A stretch of 64,000 nt of DNA, from contig OX485803.1 in the NCBI GenBank assembly GCA_950295325.1, forward strand, positions 63,813,554 to 63,877,553, given 5' to 3'. The first letter of the stretch is position 1, and the number at the start of each line of letters is the position of its first letter. Under the pieces are notes generated by a model that was given only the letters and a program-made list of their open reading frames with translations, searched no databases and was not told the DNA's origin. Source of the stretch: Polytrichum commune. Lineage: Eukaryota > Streptophyta > Polytrichopsida > Polytrichales > Polytrichaceae. Both the position numbers and the translations under genes were made by a program. Of this stretch, positions 1 to 12,145 are shown piece by piece.

Positions 1-1471
1 AATTCGGGGACTTTAAAATTGGTTCTAGTGTCAGCTTGACCCACCGCCCTAAAATTTCACGACATAATTCACATGGCTCGTCCAATGACACCTCCCGATA
101 TATTACCCCGCCCTCTTGTCAACCTTGTCAAATTGCAACAAACCACAAACCACGACAATCACCCCCCCCCCCCTCCATAGTATCATTCATCATCAACCCC
201 TTCTCACTCACACACTCATGGTACATTAGACCCCTCACATGCCCCCCTCCAACTCTAGAACTACCACTCCCCCACACACAAGAGAGAAAATTTGGCACAA
301 AAACACTGCATACTTCACTCAATGGGCAAGTAGAGGCCTCATCCACACATAATTCGCAACCGACTGTAGAACCACTACATTGGGCTCGAATGGCCACATA
401 TGCAAACAACGCACTCACAACCCTCATCTTCCCACACGGAGAGTGGTGCAACACAAGATCCCCCCTCATTGGACCCACTATGACACCCAAATACTAGCTC
501 ACGTCGACCCACATACCCTCAAATACTCCCCCAAGCCGGATCCTCAACATATATAGCCCAAACTAAAACCCAAAATAGCCACTATCCTATATGTACACCA
601 ACTATCCATGCATACACTATTACCTATTTTGACAGAGAGATTCCAATATTTTCTCAAAGATGCCCTCTGACTAAGCAAACTCCCCTTGACACAATATCCC
701 AACCCACTACCTACACGGTTGGGATGAACCAACACGAACATTGGTTCCTTGGAGGCAAGGGTTTAGGCATCCAACATGGAATGAGTGTATGGGTTGGTTC
801 GCTCAAATCCTATCCACACTTGCCAAAGTTAACTTATTAATAGAATGGAAACACACATCTTGCCACCCATGGACTACCACACACACACCCACCACTCAAA
901 TTCACCACCTCCCACATATGTTACACAAACGTATCCTTCACTCCCTTTGCCCACCAAGGGGAAGAAGGCACAATTGAACTACAACTATCCACCCAATGGG
1001 AGACATACAATGCTCATACATAATCTTGGGCAACCAGAACATCTTAAGAACCGAACTCACCACCGTATTCGTAGCCCTCTACCTCACCAAGGACAACCTT
1101 AAAAACTCCCACATCTTCATAGACACCTTAACTCTATCTACCTAATCAACAACCAAATCCACAAACCATCCTCCCAACACAACCATGCATTTAAATTGCA
1201 GATACATACCAACATCCGATGCCTTGCCCATATAGAAATCTAATTTCCCTCTAAATATTTGCTCTAAAAATCTAGATTACTAGGTAATGACACCGCAAAT
1301 AAGCTCGCCAACCTTATGCCTGCAAACCAACACAACACACTGATCATGCAATGCACACCGCCCACAACACTCCCTATTGGCACTCCAAAATACTCAGAGG
1401 CCACCCACATACCACACCCTTCAGGCGCCTCAATCCCTACATACAAGATGAATACATGCACCAACCTATGA
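1..1471 (+). pseudogene. Decayed LINE ORF2, RNase H part
   Basis: This is a broken non-LTR retrotransposon coding region on the plus strand, recognisable only in pieces across frames. At about 1030-1125 the frame reads ILRTELTTVFVALYLTKDN followed by FIDTL, which matches the Glu helix and second Asp strand of an RNase H domain. At about 1280-1320 GNDTANKLANLMP matches the final Asp helix (GNDxADxLA type). A stop and a frameshift near 1137 separate these blocks. The plus strand is strikingly poor in G, as in the second LINE of this window when read in its own sense direction. The part before 740 probably belongs to the same ORF but has no motif I can name. The reading stops being LINE-like near 1471, where another sequence is inserted. 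Confidence 0.65.
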
Positions 1472-2262
1472 TCGGGGAGAACCGATGGCTAGTTCATTAT
1501 CAACCGATGGATTTCTACTCATGGCCGGTCCAAATTTCCAACCATCGGATGGCAATCCGATTGTAATTTCAATCCTCCGGCAATTAGCCGATGGACCAGA
1601 AAATGTCCTGGATATGTAGCCGATTCTTCTTGTGAGTTACTGGATTTCAGCCGGAAGAAGTATTCAAATTTCAAATACTAGCCGATACCCGTGTCTACAT
1701 CTAACTTAGAAAGTATGATGTGTATGTGCTATAGAAGGCCCATACAATGATTTTGATGACATTCTAACAAGTGCTCTAGATCTTTGGAAGGATGCTGCTA
1801 AGATTCACTATTTGTATAGCAATCCATAGTGCTATTTGTCTGGGGCATCTGATGATGCACTTGAGGAAGTACCCTAAACCTTAAACTTTTTGAATTATGC
1901 AACCTTTCCATGACCAAATCCAATTGCTTCTATGAAGAATTGGGGGACCCTTGGCCTTCAAGCGGTGAAGGCATTGCTAGGTTCAATTTCTGCCAAGGAT
2001 ATTAACTCTTCAAATTTAAAGTTTTGAATATGCCTTTCTTTTCACTTATTCAAGATTTTGTACTAAGAAATGATTTCTAATAACTTTTCATACATTTTTT
2101 AAACAATTAGTGTTGATATGAATTCCATTTAATCGGATATTGGCCAATGAAAATATGAAAATATAGGCAATTGGCCGATTGATTTTTACAAAAGACTGGC
2201 TCTTGCCGATGTAAATTGGAAAAAATCCAACCCTTCATAGCAACTACCGGCAATTAGCCACT
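1472..2262. mobile_element. Insertion splitting the LINE remnant
   Basis: The LINE reading breaks here and resumes near 2263. The left edge starts CTATGATCGGGGAGAACCG, almost the same as the terminus of the 226-bp hAT-like MITE family found at 56,081 and elsewhere, so this may be a longer relative. I could not find a matching right terminus or a target-site duplication. No coding region is visible inside. Confidence 0.35.
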
Positions 2263-3560
2263 AAGGCTTCAAAAACTTCCCGAACTCTGGCACCAACTCA
2301 CAGCCAAGATCCTACCCCAATACCCACATGGCAAAAATTAGCTCAACAACCTTCTCATCCACTCAACCATCTCTAATTACTCATGGTCAATACCAAATGC
2401 ACGGATGCCCAAATCATATAAACACTTAAACCAATACGGCCAATACATGGGCGACCAAGGGAAACACATCATTTGGCCCAAATTCCCATCCCCTTTATCA
2501 TGCATATGCCCATTGCAAGTGGTTGACACATGTGTACACCTCCTCTCCACGAGCATTAACCCCGCAACCAATAGCATGCACATGCCAAGACACAACAAAG
2601 CGGTTTGGCAAATCCATAAACTCCTCCTCTCACACTCCAATACAAGAGTCACTCTCCTAATGAATGTCGAGACCCATCTAGGAGCTCCCCCGGATAACAT
2701 AGCACCCACACGACTATATTCATGCACATGTTCAACAACATCCTACCAATGCCTCACATGACTCAGACCCAACATCTTGATCATAACTACCACCTCCCAC
2801 CTAACCAACACCACCTACACCACCCAAAACTCTAGCATAGACTTTACCAATTTCACCTTTTGCCATGACCAAGATCCCACGCCAACAATACAATGCCAAA
2901 AACTCAAATACCAACTCCTAGTCAACACACTCGAGGATAGTGGATGGTACATATCCCATACCATATTTATGGGCGGTGGAATCATACACACAAAACAATT
3001 GCCAAACTCTTTGATTAGTGCTACTTCACTCTCATGCCCAACAAAACACCCATACAACACTTAATACCCACTTATTCCCTATACGACCCACATAAAAAAA
3101 GGCAACACCAAACCCCACCATCACGCAACAAAACCCCAAGCTTATACCCTACAAACAAGATGCTTGAACCCACTCAACTAGCTTGGTTAAAGGAATAGGC
3201 AACCACCATGAATTGAACCCAACCACCTTGCCAACATAAACACCCAACCTCAGGCTACCAATGCAAACCTTAAACAACACCATTACATAACCCTTGACCA
3301 CCGGAAAGACCTCATGTAGAGGTGGACTTCGGATGGTGCCCGAACCCTGTAAGGCAACGGGGTGGAGGCCGTCCAAAGGGAGTGTCCCTTGGCGATGGCG
3401 ATAGCATCCATATGGAAGTGTGGTTGAGTTGAGCGTGCCAAGGGCACTAAAGAGGTGTGGAGGGACCATACAAAGCCTTGTATAGGCCAAGTGTGGTTGA
3501 TGATTTGAGAAGAGCCACACGTGGCCTCCTAGGGACAACAACACTATTCTGAACGCCTAC
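2263..3560 (+). pseudogene. Decayed LINE ORF2, C-terminal part
   Basis: Continues the LINE beyond the insertion. From about 2404 the plus-strand frame contains a Cys/His-rich stretch (CICPLQ, then HNKAVWQIHKLL) like the zinc-binding segment that follows RNase H in some plant LINEs, then a Thr/Asn-rich tail to about 3064 (RPNILIITTTS, FTFCHDQDPTP). Several stops break the reading. From 3150 to 3540 composition changes but protein-like fragments continue. The opposite-strand ORFs over the same bases are shadows of the low-G composition. Identification rests on motif order only. Confidence 0.5.
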
Positions 3561-4130
3561 ATTGGAGATCTAATTCAACTTGGCTGATTGAAGGGCCATT
3601 GGAAACCTAATGTCAAACCTTTCCAACGGTATAAGAAACGTCACGATTATACAAAGGATGCGGCATGCAAAGCTTGCCAAAGTTATTTGGGGTGGTTAAC
3701 CCCATAACTTTCATTTGGCCTCAAAGCATCCGACACCAACTTGTAAATTGACCACAACCAATTTGTTGCATTGTCTCCTTCCTCAACGAGTGCGTTTGCA
3801 CCGTAGGCACCACAAACCACTACACTGAATATGATAATTAGCGCTTGATTATATTCAAAATATTGTTACCACCCTACCTTGCTCAACACTAATTTTCAAT
3901 TCCTCGACAATCAGTGGTCGACATAAACGTATCGCTACCTTCCCTACCGCCACCTCCCTTCCCATGAAGCATGGATTTCACTAGACTTCCGATTCCAGGT
4001 GCAACGCCCCACCTTCCCGCTCGTTGATCTCTCGTCTGCCGAAATCGACGGCCTAGCACTAAATTCAAGCATGTAACTTCCACACATCACCATAGTTGAT
4101 ATTCAGTGTTTGAGGTTGCACTTCATATTA
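3561..4130. other. No gene seen
   Basis: About 570 bases with no supported gene, repeat or RNA. The short minus-strand ORF at 3889-4083 is low-complexity and not convincing. Confidence 0.5.
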
Positions 4131-4135
4131 CTTAC

Positions 4136-4340
4136 TTTCATAGCGTCATCGACATTTAGTAAATGCACGTTCGTATTGAGTACATCAAACACTGAATCTC
4201 CCTTTTTGGTGTAGCCGTCCATATAGAAGGTGTATGATACACGGTCCGTCAACGAATACGCCTGCTTTTCGGAAGTCAATAGAATCGACGCAGAGGTGTA
4301 GATCTTGTGGGCGATTCGGGTGTGTTGAAAGACGGGAGCC
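4136..4340 (-). pseudogene. Possible exon or gene fragment, unknown product
   Basis: I do not recognise the product. A minus-strand reading of about 65 codons, including RIAHKIYTSASILLTSEK and DSVFDVLNTNVHLLNVDDAM, has protein-like composition without low complexity. It ends exactly at a very good donor (ATGAAA followed by GTAAGTAATATG, GT at 4135-4134), leaving a complete codon. The upstream edge is unclear: the frame stays open into a CTG-repeat segment near 4370 that reads as a run of Cys, and no strong acceptor is visible. No partner exon was found downstream. It could be an exon of an unrecognised gene, a captured fragment, or chance. Confidence 0.3.
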
Positions 4341-4489
4341 GCTAGCTTCGTACTTACAATCCAACAGCAGCAGCAGCAACAGTGGAGCTTGTAACTACAC
4401 CACATACCCAGCAGGCCAGGCCAGCCAAAGACACATGTTGGGGAAGAAGTTATTATGGTGACCCACACCTGTAGCCTAGCCTAGCCTAA

Positions 4490-4520
4490 TGCTGCTGCTG
4501 CTGTATATATAGAGTGGCTG
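4490..4520 (+). promoter_or_regulatory. Possible TATA box beside CTG and GGCA repeats
   Basis: TATATATAG follows a (GCT)4 run and precedes a GCAGGCAGACAGGCAGGCA repeat. It could be a core promoter, but no convincing gene starts downstream, so this is weak. Confidence 0.2.
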
Positions 4521-4806
4521 GCAATTTACATATTGCAAAGTGAAAGCCACAACTGGCTGAGGCAGGCAGACAGGCAGGCAGGCAGACAGCCTGGTGGACA
4601 AAAGCATGCGACCAGCTGCATTGATGACGCCCAGAGATGGGCTCATAAAGAGCGCTGGGTGGGCGCCAGACCTTCACCTTATTAACTCCCTCCCTAGCCT
4701 CTTTATGAACGGGTCGAGGTTCACGACTTCTTCACTCATTCAGCAAATTTGCCGGTCATTTTAGAGCAATCTATGGAATGTGTATATGTATGTCTCGCGT
4801 AAATAA

Positions 4807-5531
4807 CGGCCGCTTTACACCGAGAGGCCGGGCCAGTGATTGGGGAGGGTTTTGGGCATAATTGGTTGAGATCCTAGTGTTTTGCAAGTCCAACCGGTTA
4901 CATGTTGGCATTCTCCGGTTTTCTTTTTGTAAATTGGGGTATATTCTATAATTCCTCTTAAACGATCGGTGATTTTCCTGCAATCTTGAACTTCAACCGG
5001 TTATTTCTCAAACTCAACTGGTTCATCTGTAACTAATCGTCGGTTTTCCTTGATCATAGGACCGGGCCAATTCCCCTTGAGGCCGATTGCATGAAATTTC
5101 AGCCTCTTTTGGGTTGGAGGCCGGCCTCAACTACACATTATAATAAGATTGTAATGGGGACCAAATTTCCCATATGTAAAGGCCTTAGGGTCAAGAAGCT
5201 AGGCTGATTCAATAAATCTAGCATAATCCAACGGATATGTAATAATCTAGCATAGAGCCATTCGGATTTCCGCATAATCCAATGAATATTGTTCGCTAAA
5301 AAAATCATTTTAAAAAAAAAGATTTTTTTAATTGTAATTTGACATTGGCCTTCATTTTGGGTGCACCCAATTCAATGAGCTCGGGCCGTGTCAGACCATG
5401 CATTTTTTGATTAAAATATTCATACCACCAAACCAGCCCGACCTCTAGGTGTAAAGGGGTTGGGGCTGATTTCAGCCTTTTGGCCAATCACAAATGAGGA
5501 TTTCAAGCCTCTTACACAACGAATTGGGTAT
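4807..5531. mobile_element. PIF/Harbinger-like MITE, truncated copy carrying a nested MITE
   Basis: Related to the complete element at 12,832-13,368 and lying in the opposite orientation. The left terminus reads GGCCGCTTTACACCGAGAGG. It shares the inner blocks about a GGCCGGCCTCAACTACACAT-type segment, the AT-rich centre and CCTCTAGGTGTAAAGGGGTT. The right end breaks off just before the expected inverted terminus, at about 5531. A 226-bp hAT-like MITE sits 27 bp inside the left end. Confidence 0.6.
4834..5059. mobile_element. hAT-like MITE, 226 bp, nested copy
   Basis: Termini CAGTGATTGGGGAG and, on the other strand, CTATGATCAAGG. It is flanked by an 8-bp duplication, GGCCGGGC at 4826-4833 and GACCGGGC at 5060-5067 (7 of 8). 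Removing it together with one duplication copy restores the host MITE sequence seen at 13,320-13,350. The internal sequence (AACCGGTT and GTTCATCTGTAACTAA blocks) is shared with copies at 8031, 48,923 and 56,081. It is non-coding. Confidence 0.75.
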
Positions 5532-6300
5532 GTGTTCGTGTACGAAACATCCACCCCATGGTTTGGGGTTATGGCGCCCATGTGAACTCATTCGCACAAT
5601 GGATGGACGGGTTTTGGTTTTGGATGGACAAGTTTCCTATGGACCAAGGGTCAATTTGTTCCAATTGTACCTCATTAGACCAATTTGGTGATCTTCATGT
5701 TAATTCCGGAGTCAAATCGTCTAGGATCATATTTGTTTTCAAGATATAGAAGAGTTCGTATATTAATATGGTGGGCTAGCTAAACATCTACGACCAATTG
5801 GCATCGAGGTCTATGACACTGATCCTAAGCGATGGAGTTTGGAATAGTTTTTTTTTGTCTTCATGAATTGTCAAAAGAACAACGGCATTCATTGGCATCC
5901 AATTTAAGTCCTTTTCCGTTCCAGCTCCGGCCAATAAAAACAACATCACCACGATTCTGAATTTGCCAAAGAATCGTCATGACAATATGTGCACCTACGC
6001 TACTATTACGGACTTGGTTCCAATATATTATTGCAATAGAGAAGCAACATCAAACGGCGGCGTCTTTCATGTGACCAATATTATTCAAAGATGGTGATGG
6101 GCACATCAATGTTGCATCATTGTGGCCCAAACTTGATTGGCTTGTCCGACACTTCAAGAAATGAAAGCCTCTAGGGATTGGAAAATTTGGTGAATGGAAG
6201 TTTCCATAGATTTGGCCCTTCAAAACATACGTCTCTCAAAACAACCCTTCCATAACGCACTCCCAAATTGAAAACGAAAGACATCACTCACAGTCCTCAA
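5532..6300. other. No gene seen
   Basis: No supported coding region, repeat or RNA over about 770 bases. Confidence 0.5.
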
Positions 6301-6491
6301 CGTAACCGGTTGGCCGCTTTGTTTCGCCGAGGTGGCACTACACGATTGGCTCTGAGCACACATGTTTGCAGACGATAACCTCGACATCCCAGCCAGTTAT
6401 GATCATCTAAATCAGATATGTTGAAGAAGACGACAGGTGACCCAATGTTTAGGTCACCTGCGCGGCTCAACAAAGCGGCCAACCGGTTACG
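6301..6491. repeat. Foldback element with 23-bp perfect arms
   Basis: CGTAACCGGTTGGCCGCTTT (6301 onward, 23 bp in all) is repeated perfectly as its reverse complement at 6469-6491. Inside lies a second small hairpin (AGGTGACC ... GGTCACCT near 6436-6459). Probably a small foldback or MITE; no target duplication was identified. Confidence 0.7.
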
Positions 6492-6496
6492 TCCGG

Positions 6497-6620
6497 TAAT
6501 CGTTTTATTGGAACCGGTCATCAGTGCAAAACAAGTTTTGTCCAGCTGGCTCGCCCTCGCGGGCTCGCCACCTTGACAGAACCGGTTCTGCACCGATAAC
6601 TGGTTCCAATAAAACGATTA
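6497..6620. repeat. Second foldback element adjoining the first
   Basis: Arms at 6497-6518 (TAATCGTTTTATTGGAACCG and two more bases) and 6599-6620 are inverted copies with one mismatch in 22. Only five bases separate it from the preceding foldback. Confidence 0.65.
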
Positions 6621-6819
6621 CCTAATACATAATTTGCCCGCCACAAGAACCAACGAGCGAAAGACATTGTCACTACAGAAAGTAGAGTTAAATGGTTGAT
6701 TCTTAATTCTTCACATTGTACTGGAAACGTGAACATGTTTAATATGAGTTTTGTATTTCATTCACGTACTCTTGGATCGACGTCTTGGGTTCGAAGTGAA
6801 GGGCTGCAATTTGAGAGCC

Positions 6820-7100
6820 CTTCAAAATGACACTCATGCATGCGAGGCCTTCACTCTTGAACACTGAATGGCAGGCGACCAGCATTGTCATTGGTCGTGC
6901 TCCGGGTGACAGCCCTACCCAATGCCCCCTTGCAGGCCAACACCGCTGCCCGGCCACCTGCCCGCTCTCCGGCCGGGCAGGGACCAAGATCCCCACCGTC
7001 GACTGCCCGCCCCCCACCACATCACGTGAACATGGTTGGCATTCACAAAGCAGCCAATACTAGGTGTGCCTGTATATATAGGCACGGGCACAGACAAAAA
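6820..7100. other. GC-rich patch ending in a palindromic TATA sequence
   Basis: Bases 6900-7020 are much richer in G and C than the surroundings. At 7063-7082 GTGCCTGTATATATAGGCAC is a near-perfect palindrome around TATATATA. Open frames exist on both strands but none shows recognisable protein. It could be a CpG-rich promoter remnant or a gene fragment. Confidence 0.3.
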
Positions 7101-7301
7101 GTAGTAAGTGAGCGTAACAAAAAGGATTCAAAAAAGTGAAGTAAAGTACAGTAGGTGTGACAGAAGGAGGAAGTACTGTAGGCTGGGCAAGAGCTCCTTA
7201 TGATATGAGAGCCCCCCTCTTTTACGACGGTCTTTCTTACTTTCCCTTCTGGCTGCTTTAATTCACTCCCACGGAACCTGAATACCCTGCCCCCCGCCCA
7301 C

Positions 7302-7320
7302 AAAAAAAAAAAAAAAAAAA
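7302..7320 (+). repeat. Poly(A) run
   Basis: Nineteen A following a C-rich segment. No retroposed gene is recognisable upstream. Confidence 0.9.
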
Positions 7321-7564
7321 CCACCGAATCATAAACCACCACAGAGCCCTTTGTGTAAATGAATGGTAAAGAGGGCGCGCGAGGAGGGGCTGTATGTGTG
7401 AGAGTACGATCGACAGAGCTGGCTGAAGTAATCAACTCGCTCTAGTTCAGGGTCGCCCTAGTCAAGAAGGCTGTGGGATTGAATGGCCAAACTTTGTTGA
7501 GAGTTCAAAGAAATGGGCTGCAAATAGATAGAATAGCCAATAAAAGATATATAGGAATTGGAGC

Positions 7565-8030
7565 CTTTAGTCGGACACAGTGTGAAGTCTCCAAAGGCCA
7601 AGTCCACAGTTCAAATCTTTGGCCATGAACTCCCACGGCCTCTCGACTTGGACGGCCACAGTGTGAAGTTTTCGAAACCCAAGCCCAAAGTCCAAAGGAA
7701 GAAGGAGCATCCCACTTTATTCCCTGTCCAAAACCTCCCCTCCAATCTGACGGCCAAGATCTTGTCAAATTTTTACGTATTTTTTCATGAAAATATATCC
7801 ATGGCCTCTTGACCGTAGTTTGGCTTTCCATTCGTGTCCGACCCAAACTTCCTTCAAGAGTCCGTCACTTTGGTCAAAAAGTACTACCATGTTCGCATTT
7901 TGAATTGCGACGGCCTTTGGACTTTGACCTCTGGTGTGAAGGGTCGAGAGGCCGAACTCTTGGTTTCCTGCCATCTGATTGGTGGAAATTGACAGCCTCT
8001 CGACCTTCGGCCATAGTGTGAAGCGGCCCT
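7565..8030. repeat. Repeat region with recurring AGTGTGAAG motifs
   Basis: The motif GGMCAYAGTGTGAAG with adjacent GGCCTCTCGAC occurs in direct orientation at about 7575, 7655 and 8010, with a weaker copy near 7935. The right edge CTTCACACTATGGCCG (other strand) resembles CTTTACACCTAGAGGCC of the PIF-like MITE. It is probably a rearranged MITE. The long ORFs on either strand are not supported as genes. Confidence 0.4.
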
Positions 8031-8237
8031 TAGTGTCCGGAGAGGATTTCGGGCATAATTTGGTCATAATCCTAATGTTTCCAAGTCCAACTGGACTCAT
8101 GGTGAATTTTGCGGGTTTTCTTCGATAATTTGAAGTATATTCCACATATTCCTTTAACCTAATAAGTTGTTTTCCTGAGGTCTTCAACTTCAACCGGTGC
8201 ATCTGTAACTAGGGGATCGGTTCTCCCCCATTCATTG
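8031..8237. mobile_element. hAT-like MITE, diverged copy
   Basis: Shares the order of blocks with the 226-bp family: GGATTTCGGGCATAA, CCAAGTCCAACTGG, GCATCTGTAACTA and GGTTCTCCCCCATTCATTG. Termini are TAGTGTCCGGAGAGG and CAATGAATGGGGG (other strand). No clear target duplication. Confidence 0.6.
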
Positions 8238-9018
8238 CCCTAGTTGACACAACCCCATGCCCAATATGAATGACAAGAAATGTAGATCGTCGGTGTATAC
8301 GGTTATACCTTTAACACGTGCAGCAAACCAGCATGCTACTTATTCTTCCGTTTTGGAGGCTTTTGTTGGACACAGTGTATCCTTGTTACCTGAGGTAGGC
8401 ATACTTAAAACCAACATATAACCCAAAACCAACACTATGTATCATAGTCGTACATTTGAACTTCGACATCTTTGACTATAGTACATCGTGTCGATTTTAG
8501 GTGTATGTACACTAATATAAACAACAAGGTTGCCTTCACGAACAGGCTGTCTCCTTGTCCATGCAAGTTATTTTGAGTCAAAATTAGATTACAACAACCT
8601 ACAATTTTGTTTATTCGTCCCTATAGCAATCCTAGTTTTAAAATAATTTATGTTAATATGGTAACAAAGATTGAAAGTGGCATGGAATGTTGACAAATTG
8701 GCGTGGGTAACCTAATTGCACATATTAGTGTACCTTGGTTGGGGAGCCGTGTATGTGTGCATTGATAGGTGCACTGAGGTTGCCTCTTTACCCATGCAAA
8801 GTACCTTGGGTCAAAATTAGATGACCAAAAAACCTATAACTTTTTTTTTAATCAAATTGTATGGCAACTACTTTAAAAAAGAAGAAGTGATCATACGTGT
8901 TTGTTATCATGGTAACAAATATCCAAAACAACATGGGGCAACCTAATTGCACATATGAATGTAGGTTACAGTGAGTCTAGTGTTTGAGTCTAGTGTTGGA
9001 CTCAAGTGACTCTTATTC

Positions 9019-9042
9019 TTATATATATATATATATATATAT
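9019..9042. repeat. (AT)n microsatellite
   Basis: About twelve AT units. Confidence 0.95.
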
Positions 9043-10307
9043 GGGTGCAAGCATGGTAAAGTAGTCCAAAGTAGTGCTCTAGTATACTAAAACCATATTT
9101 GTTTTGGCCAGAGGCCTAAGAGTAGTAGCAAATTGTTGTTTAAATTGGATTTCTTTTTTTTCTACTTGTTTTTCAAAATGACCTTTATTGTTGTGTTAAA
9201 TACTCAAATGTAGAATTTCATATTGATATCTTCAAAACTTATCATTAAAAGTGACGCTTAAAAGCAAATGGTTGAATTTGGTTTTGAACGTAGATTTCAT
9301 GACCTTGAACTATTTTGAAGTTGGAGTTTTTCTCATATTCCTTGAATTCATTATCCACTTGAGGGCATCATCACAAAATTTTGTAGAAAACCATCAATTT
9401 AATGTAATCTTAAAAAAAATTAAACAAATTTTAGATAGTTGCTTGTTCAATATCACCTACTTGCACACCACTTGCATTGTCTTGAAAAATATGTAGACTT
9501 TTCTTGGAATCGTTTTTGTCATCATAAATTGCTTGGATTTGTAGATCAACATGTTTTTTTTTAATATCTATGATTTTTTTCTTCACAAAATTCAAAGTTA
9601 ATGTATAGTTTGAACCACTCTCACTTAACATTAGGCAAGGATTAGGAGTTGTCCACTTTACCGTGCTTGCACCCATATATATTGGTCACCAATGGGGGTT
9701 CCAATGGATGCTTTAGCATCATTCTTTATTATCTTCACATTGTCATTGATAGTGAGAGATGAGAAGTTTTACTACATTGATTATCCCGATTAGTGTGTGC
9801 TACTATTCAGAGCTATGCAATGCTATAACTATGTAATAAGAATGTAACATTTTACCAAGCAAAGTCATTTTTGTTCTAAAATGTCCAAACCAACTTATTA
9901 GACTTTCTTTAGTAAACATCAAACTCATGAATAAGACTATATTGCACAATGTAACTATGAATAGCAACACACACTAATTGGGATAATCAATGTAGTCTAC
10001 AAGGCTCATTTGATTCAAAAATATAACACTAGGTTTATTTATTTAATTTTAAAAGTGAATACTCTTGATGTTAGCAATAGTACCATCACTTCCTTGGAAT
10101 ATCATCTTTATATTATATTGCGTTGTATGAAATAGTGCACGAAAGAGGATAGGAGTGGCTCCTCTATTTTCAAGGTTGATATTATAGTTGGCTTGGCACA
10201 CCAACCAACCTTACTCAAAGCGTGCATTGCCCCAAGGACATACCTACATGTTATGTTCTTTGAGTTGGGACTTCACCAATCTTACCAAGGTGAAATAAGA
10301 CTAGTAC

Positions 10308-10321
10308 CCCCCCCCCCCCCC
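10308..10321 (+). repeat. Poly(C) run
   Basis: Fourteen C in an AT-rich context, followed by GCGCCCGG. Similar C runs occur at 165, 39,266 and 48,445. Confidence 0.9.
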
Positions 10322-11787
10322 GCGCCCGGTCATTAGGTTTGTGGTTGATTTGTTTCAATTGGGTCATATTAGAATAATATGGGATCCTTGATGTTGATTC
10401 CAATGTGTCAAATTGGCTTTAGGAAGTAAGTTGCATGATAATAACAATATAGTTGCTTGCCTTTCCATCTTAGGAGGGTAAGATTCTTGGGGGGCCAAGA
10501 CATCTAGTGGCCCCCATTGTCATAGTCCTTGTACAAAATCGGTAGCGAAAGCAAGCGCGGTTCCCATCACGGAGTTGACGGTCCATACAACATTCCGTAA
10601 CAAGGTGAGACACACAAAATGCACCTAATCAATGCAAGGTGAGAAAACCGAAACATTCGAATCCTCACTTCCGATTCCGATATAATACTCCAAACCGGAC
10701 AATGCCCACCACCCAAAGAAGTTGGGTTGAGGTCGCTCTTTGAAGACCCTCTCCGTGCACTCCAAGTCATATCTTACGTCACCAAATATAACATGTGTCA
10801 ACCACATGCACAATCCTCATCAAAAGACCCCATTCATCGAGCACATTGATAGCAATTCTATCTTCAACTTGACCGGTGATAGGATGTCCCAACGTGAGAT
10901 ATATATTTTTTTAAATGAAAAAAAAGGAGGTAATACATGTAATAGGCTTTGTAAGTGTGACTTTAAAAAAGAAGAAGTAAATAGTGTAGTTTATCATATT
11001 GATTTGGAGCACTTTCAACTTATTTGTGACGACATTCTTATTCCTCCAATTATAAATGAAATTGCGCACTGTCCACCATAATGTGGTGCATGTCCTCTTT
11101 TTTGCCAAGAAAATGTTCTCATATTTGCCTGCCCATGGTTTTCAAAGAGTGGTCATGCATAGCATAATCGGTGTTAAATGAGCAATTTAGATTACAAAAC
11201 GGAGGGACATGCATGCCATCACACCTGAACCCTTAAAGGTTCAAGATGTTGGTCATGGACAAATTCATCTCATTTGCAATATAAATAGTTTCAATTAGAG
11301 AACACATATTTATAAAATGATGAATATGGAGACCCAAGCTCGTAGAATCAACCAAAATTTAAATATTGAACACGTATACCAAATCATGATAGTCACATAT
11401 GACCCTAGTTCCACTTCTTCTTTTAGATATGTTGTACTAAACATGGATACAATGTCATAGACAATATACAACATTATTTCAATGTTTGTTACAAATTGTC
11501 ATATATCCCGTATTAACACACCCATGATCCTCGTAGGGGTAATGAAACCCTCAAAAGCGGATGATACATACCGAGAAATTTTGTATACTGTCGTGGCGGT
11601 TTGGGTTGTTAACACCTACCAAAGGGGCCATAGTACATATACCCCTTATAGGGTGGTTGTTGATTCATTCCAACTTAGGCTCACGAACTATAATAATTTT
11701 GGATCTTTAATAATGACACAAAGGTTTAAATAAATACCCCTTTGCTCTACACTAATACCTAACCAAAGACTCACCCTTCTCTCCCCT

Positions 11788-12095
11788 AGTTTGCCCTCCC
11801 CCTTAGTAGGCGATGTGAACATTGTGCTCTCTCTACTTAAACCCTTCAGACCGAGGCACAAATTTTTGTCTGGGTAGTCACCACTGCCCGCCGAGACAAG
11901 CATACGTGTTTACGCTAAAACTAAACGTAATAATACAACCACGGAGGGTCGGTCCACTCTTCCACCACTGTAGTAGAAGTGGTGGTCCTTTGGTCCTTTC
12001 TTTCCACATTGTGTAGTAACTTATTAGCAAGCCAAGATTCAAAGTCGAGATTTGAGATATTGCGACCTATTAGCGCAAGTGACTGCAAGTCTATT
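11788..12095 (+). repeat. Segmental duplication, intact copy
   Basis: The block from TTGCCCTCCCCCTTAGTAGG through AACCCTTCAGACC to the GGTCGGTCCACTCTTCCACC segment is present once intact here. It occurs a second time, split, at 12,098-12,145 and 13,371-13,640. No coding function is evident. Confidence 0.75.
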
Positions 12096-12145
12096 TTGCC
12101 CTCCCCCTTGGTAGGCGTTGTGAACATCGTGCTCACTCTACAGTG

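Larger units (their letters stand above)
8238..11787. other. Long stretch without a recognised gene
   Basis: About 3.5 kb of AT-rich sequence. It contains an (AT)n tract at 9019-9042 and a 14-base C run at about 10,308-10,321. Short open frames (for example 10,740-11,081) have no motif and poor composition. No RNA gene was seen. Confidence 0.5.

Noticed and set aside
36-497. 153-codon plus-strand ORF and its minus-strand partner as a gene
   Set aside because: The G-poor composition keeps several frames open. The reading is Pro/Thr/His low-complexity and lies in a LINE remnant.
2377-2727. 116-codon minus-strand ORF
   Set aside because: Antisense to the LINE reading that carries the recognisable Cys/His motif and the NKAVWQIHKLL segment.
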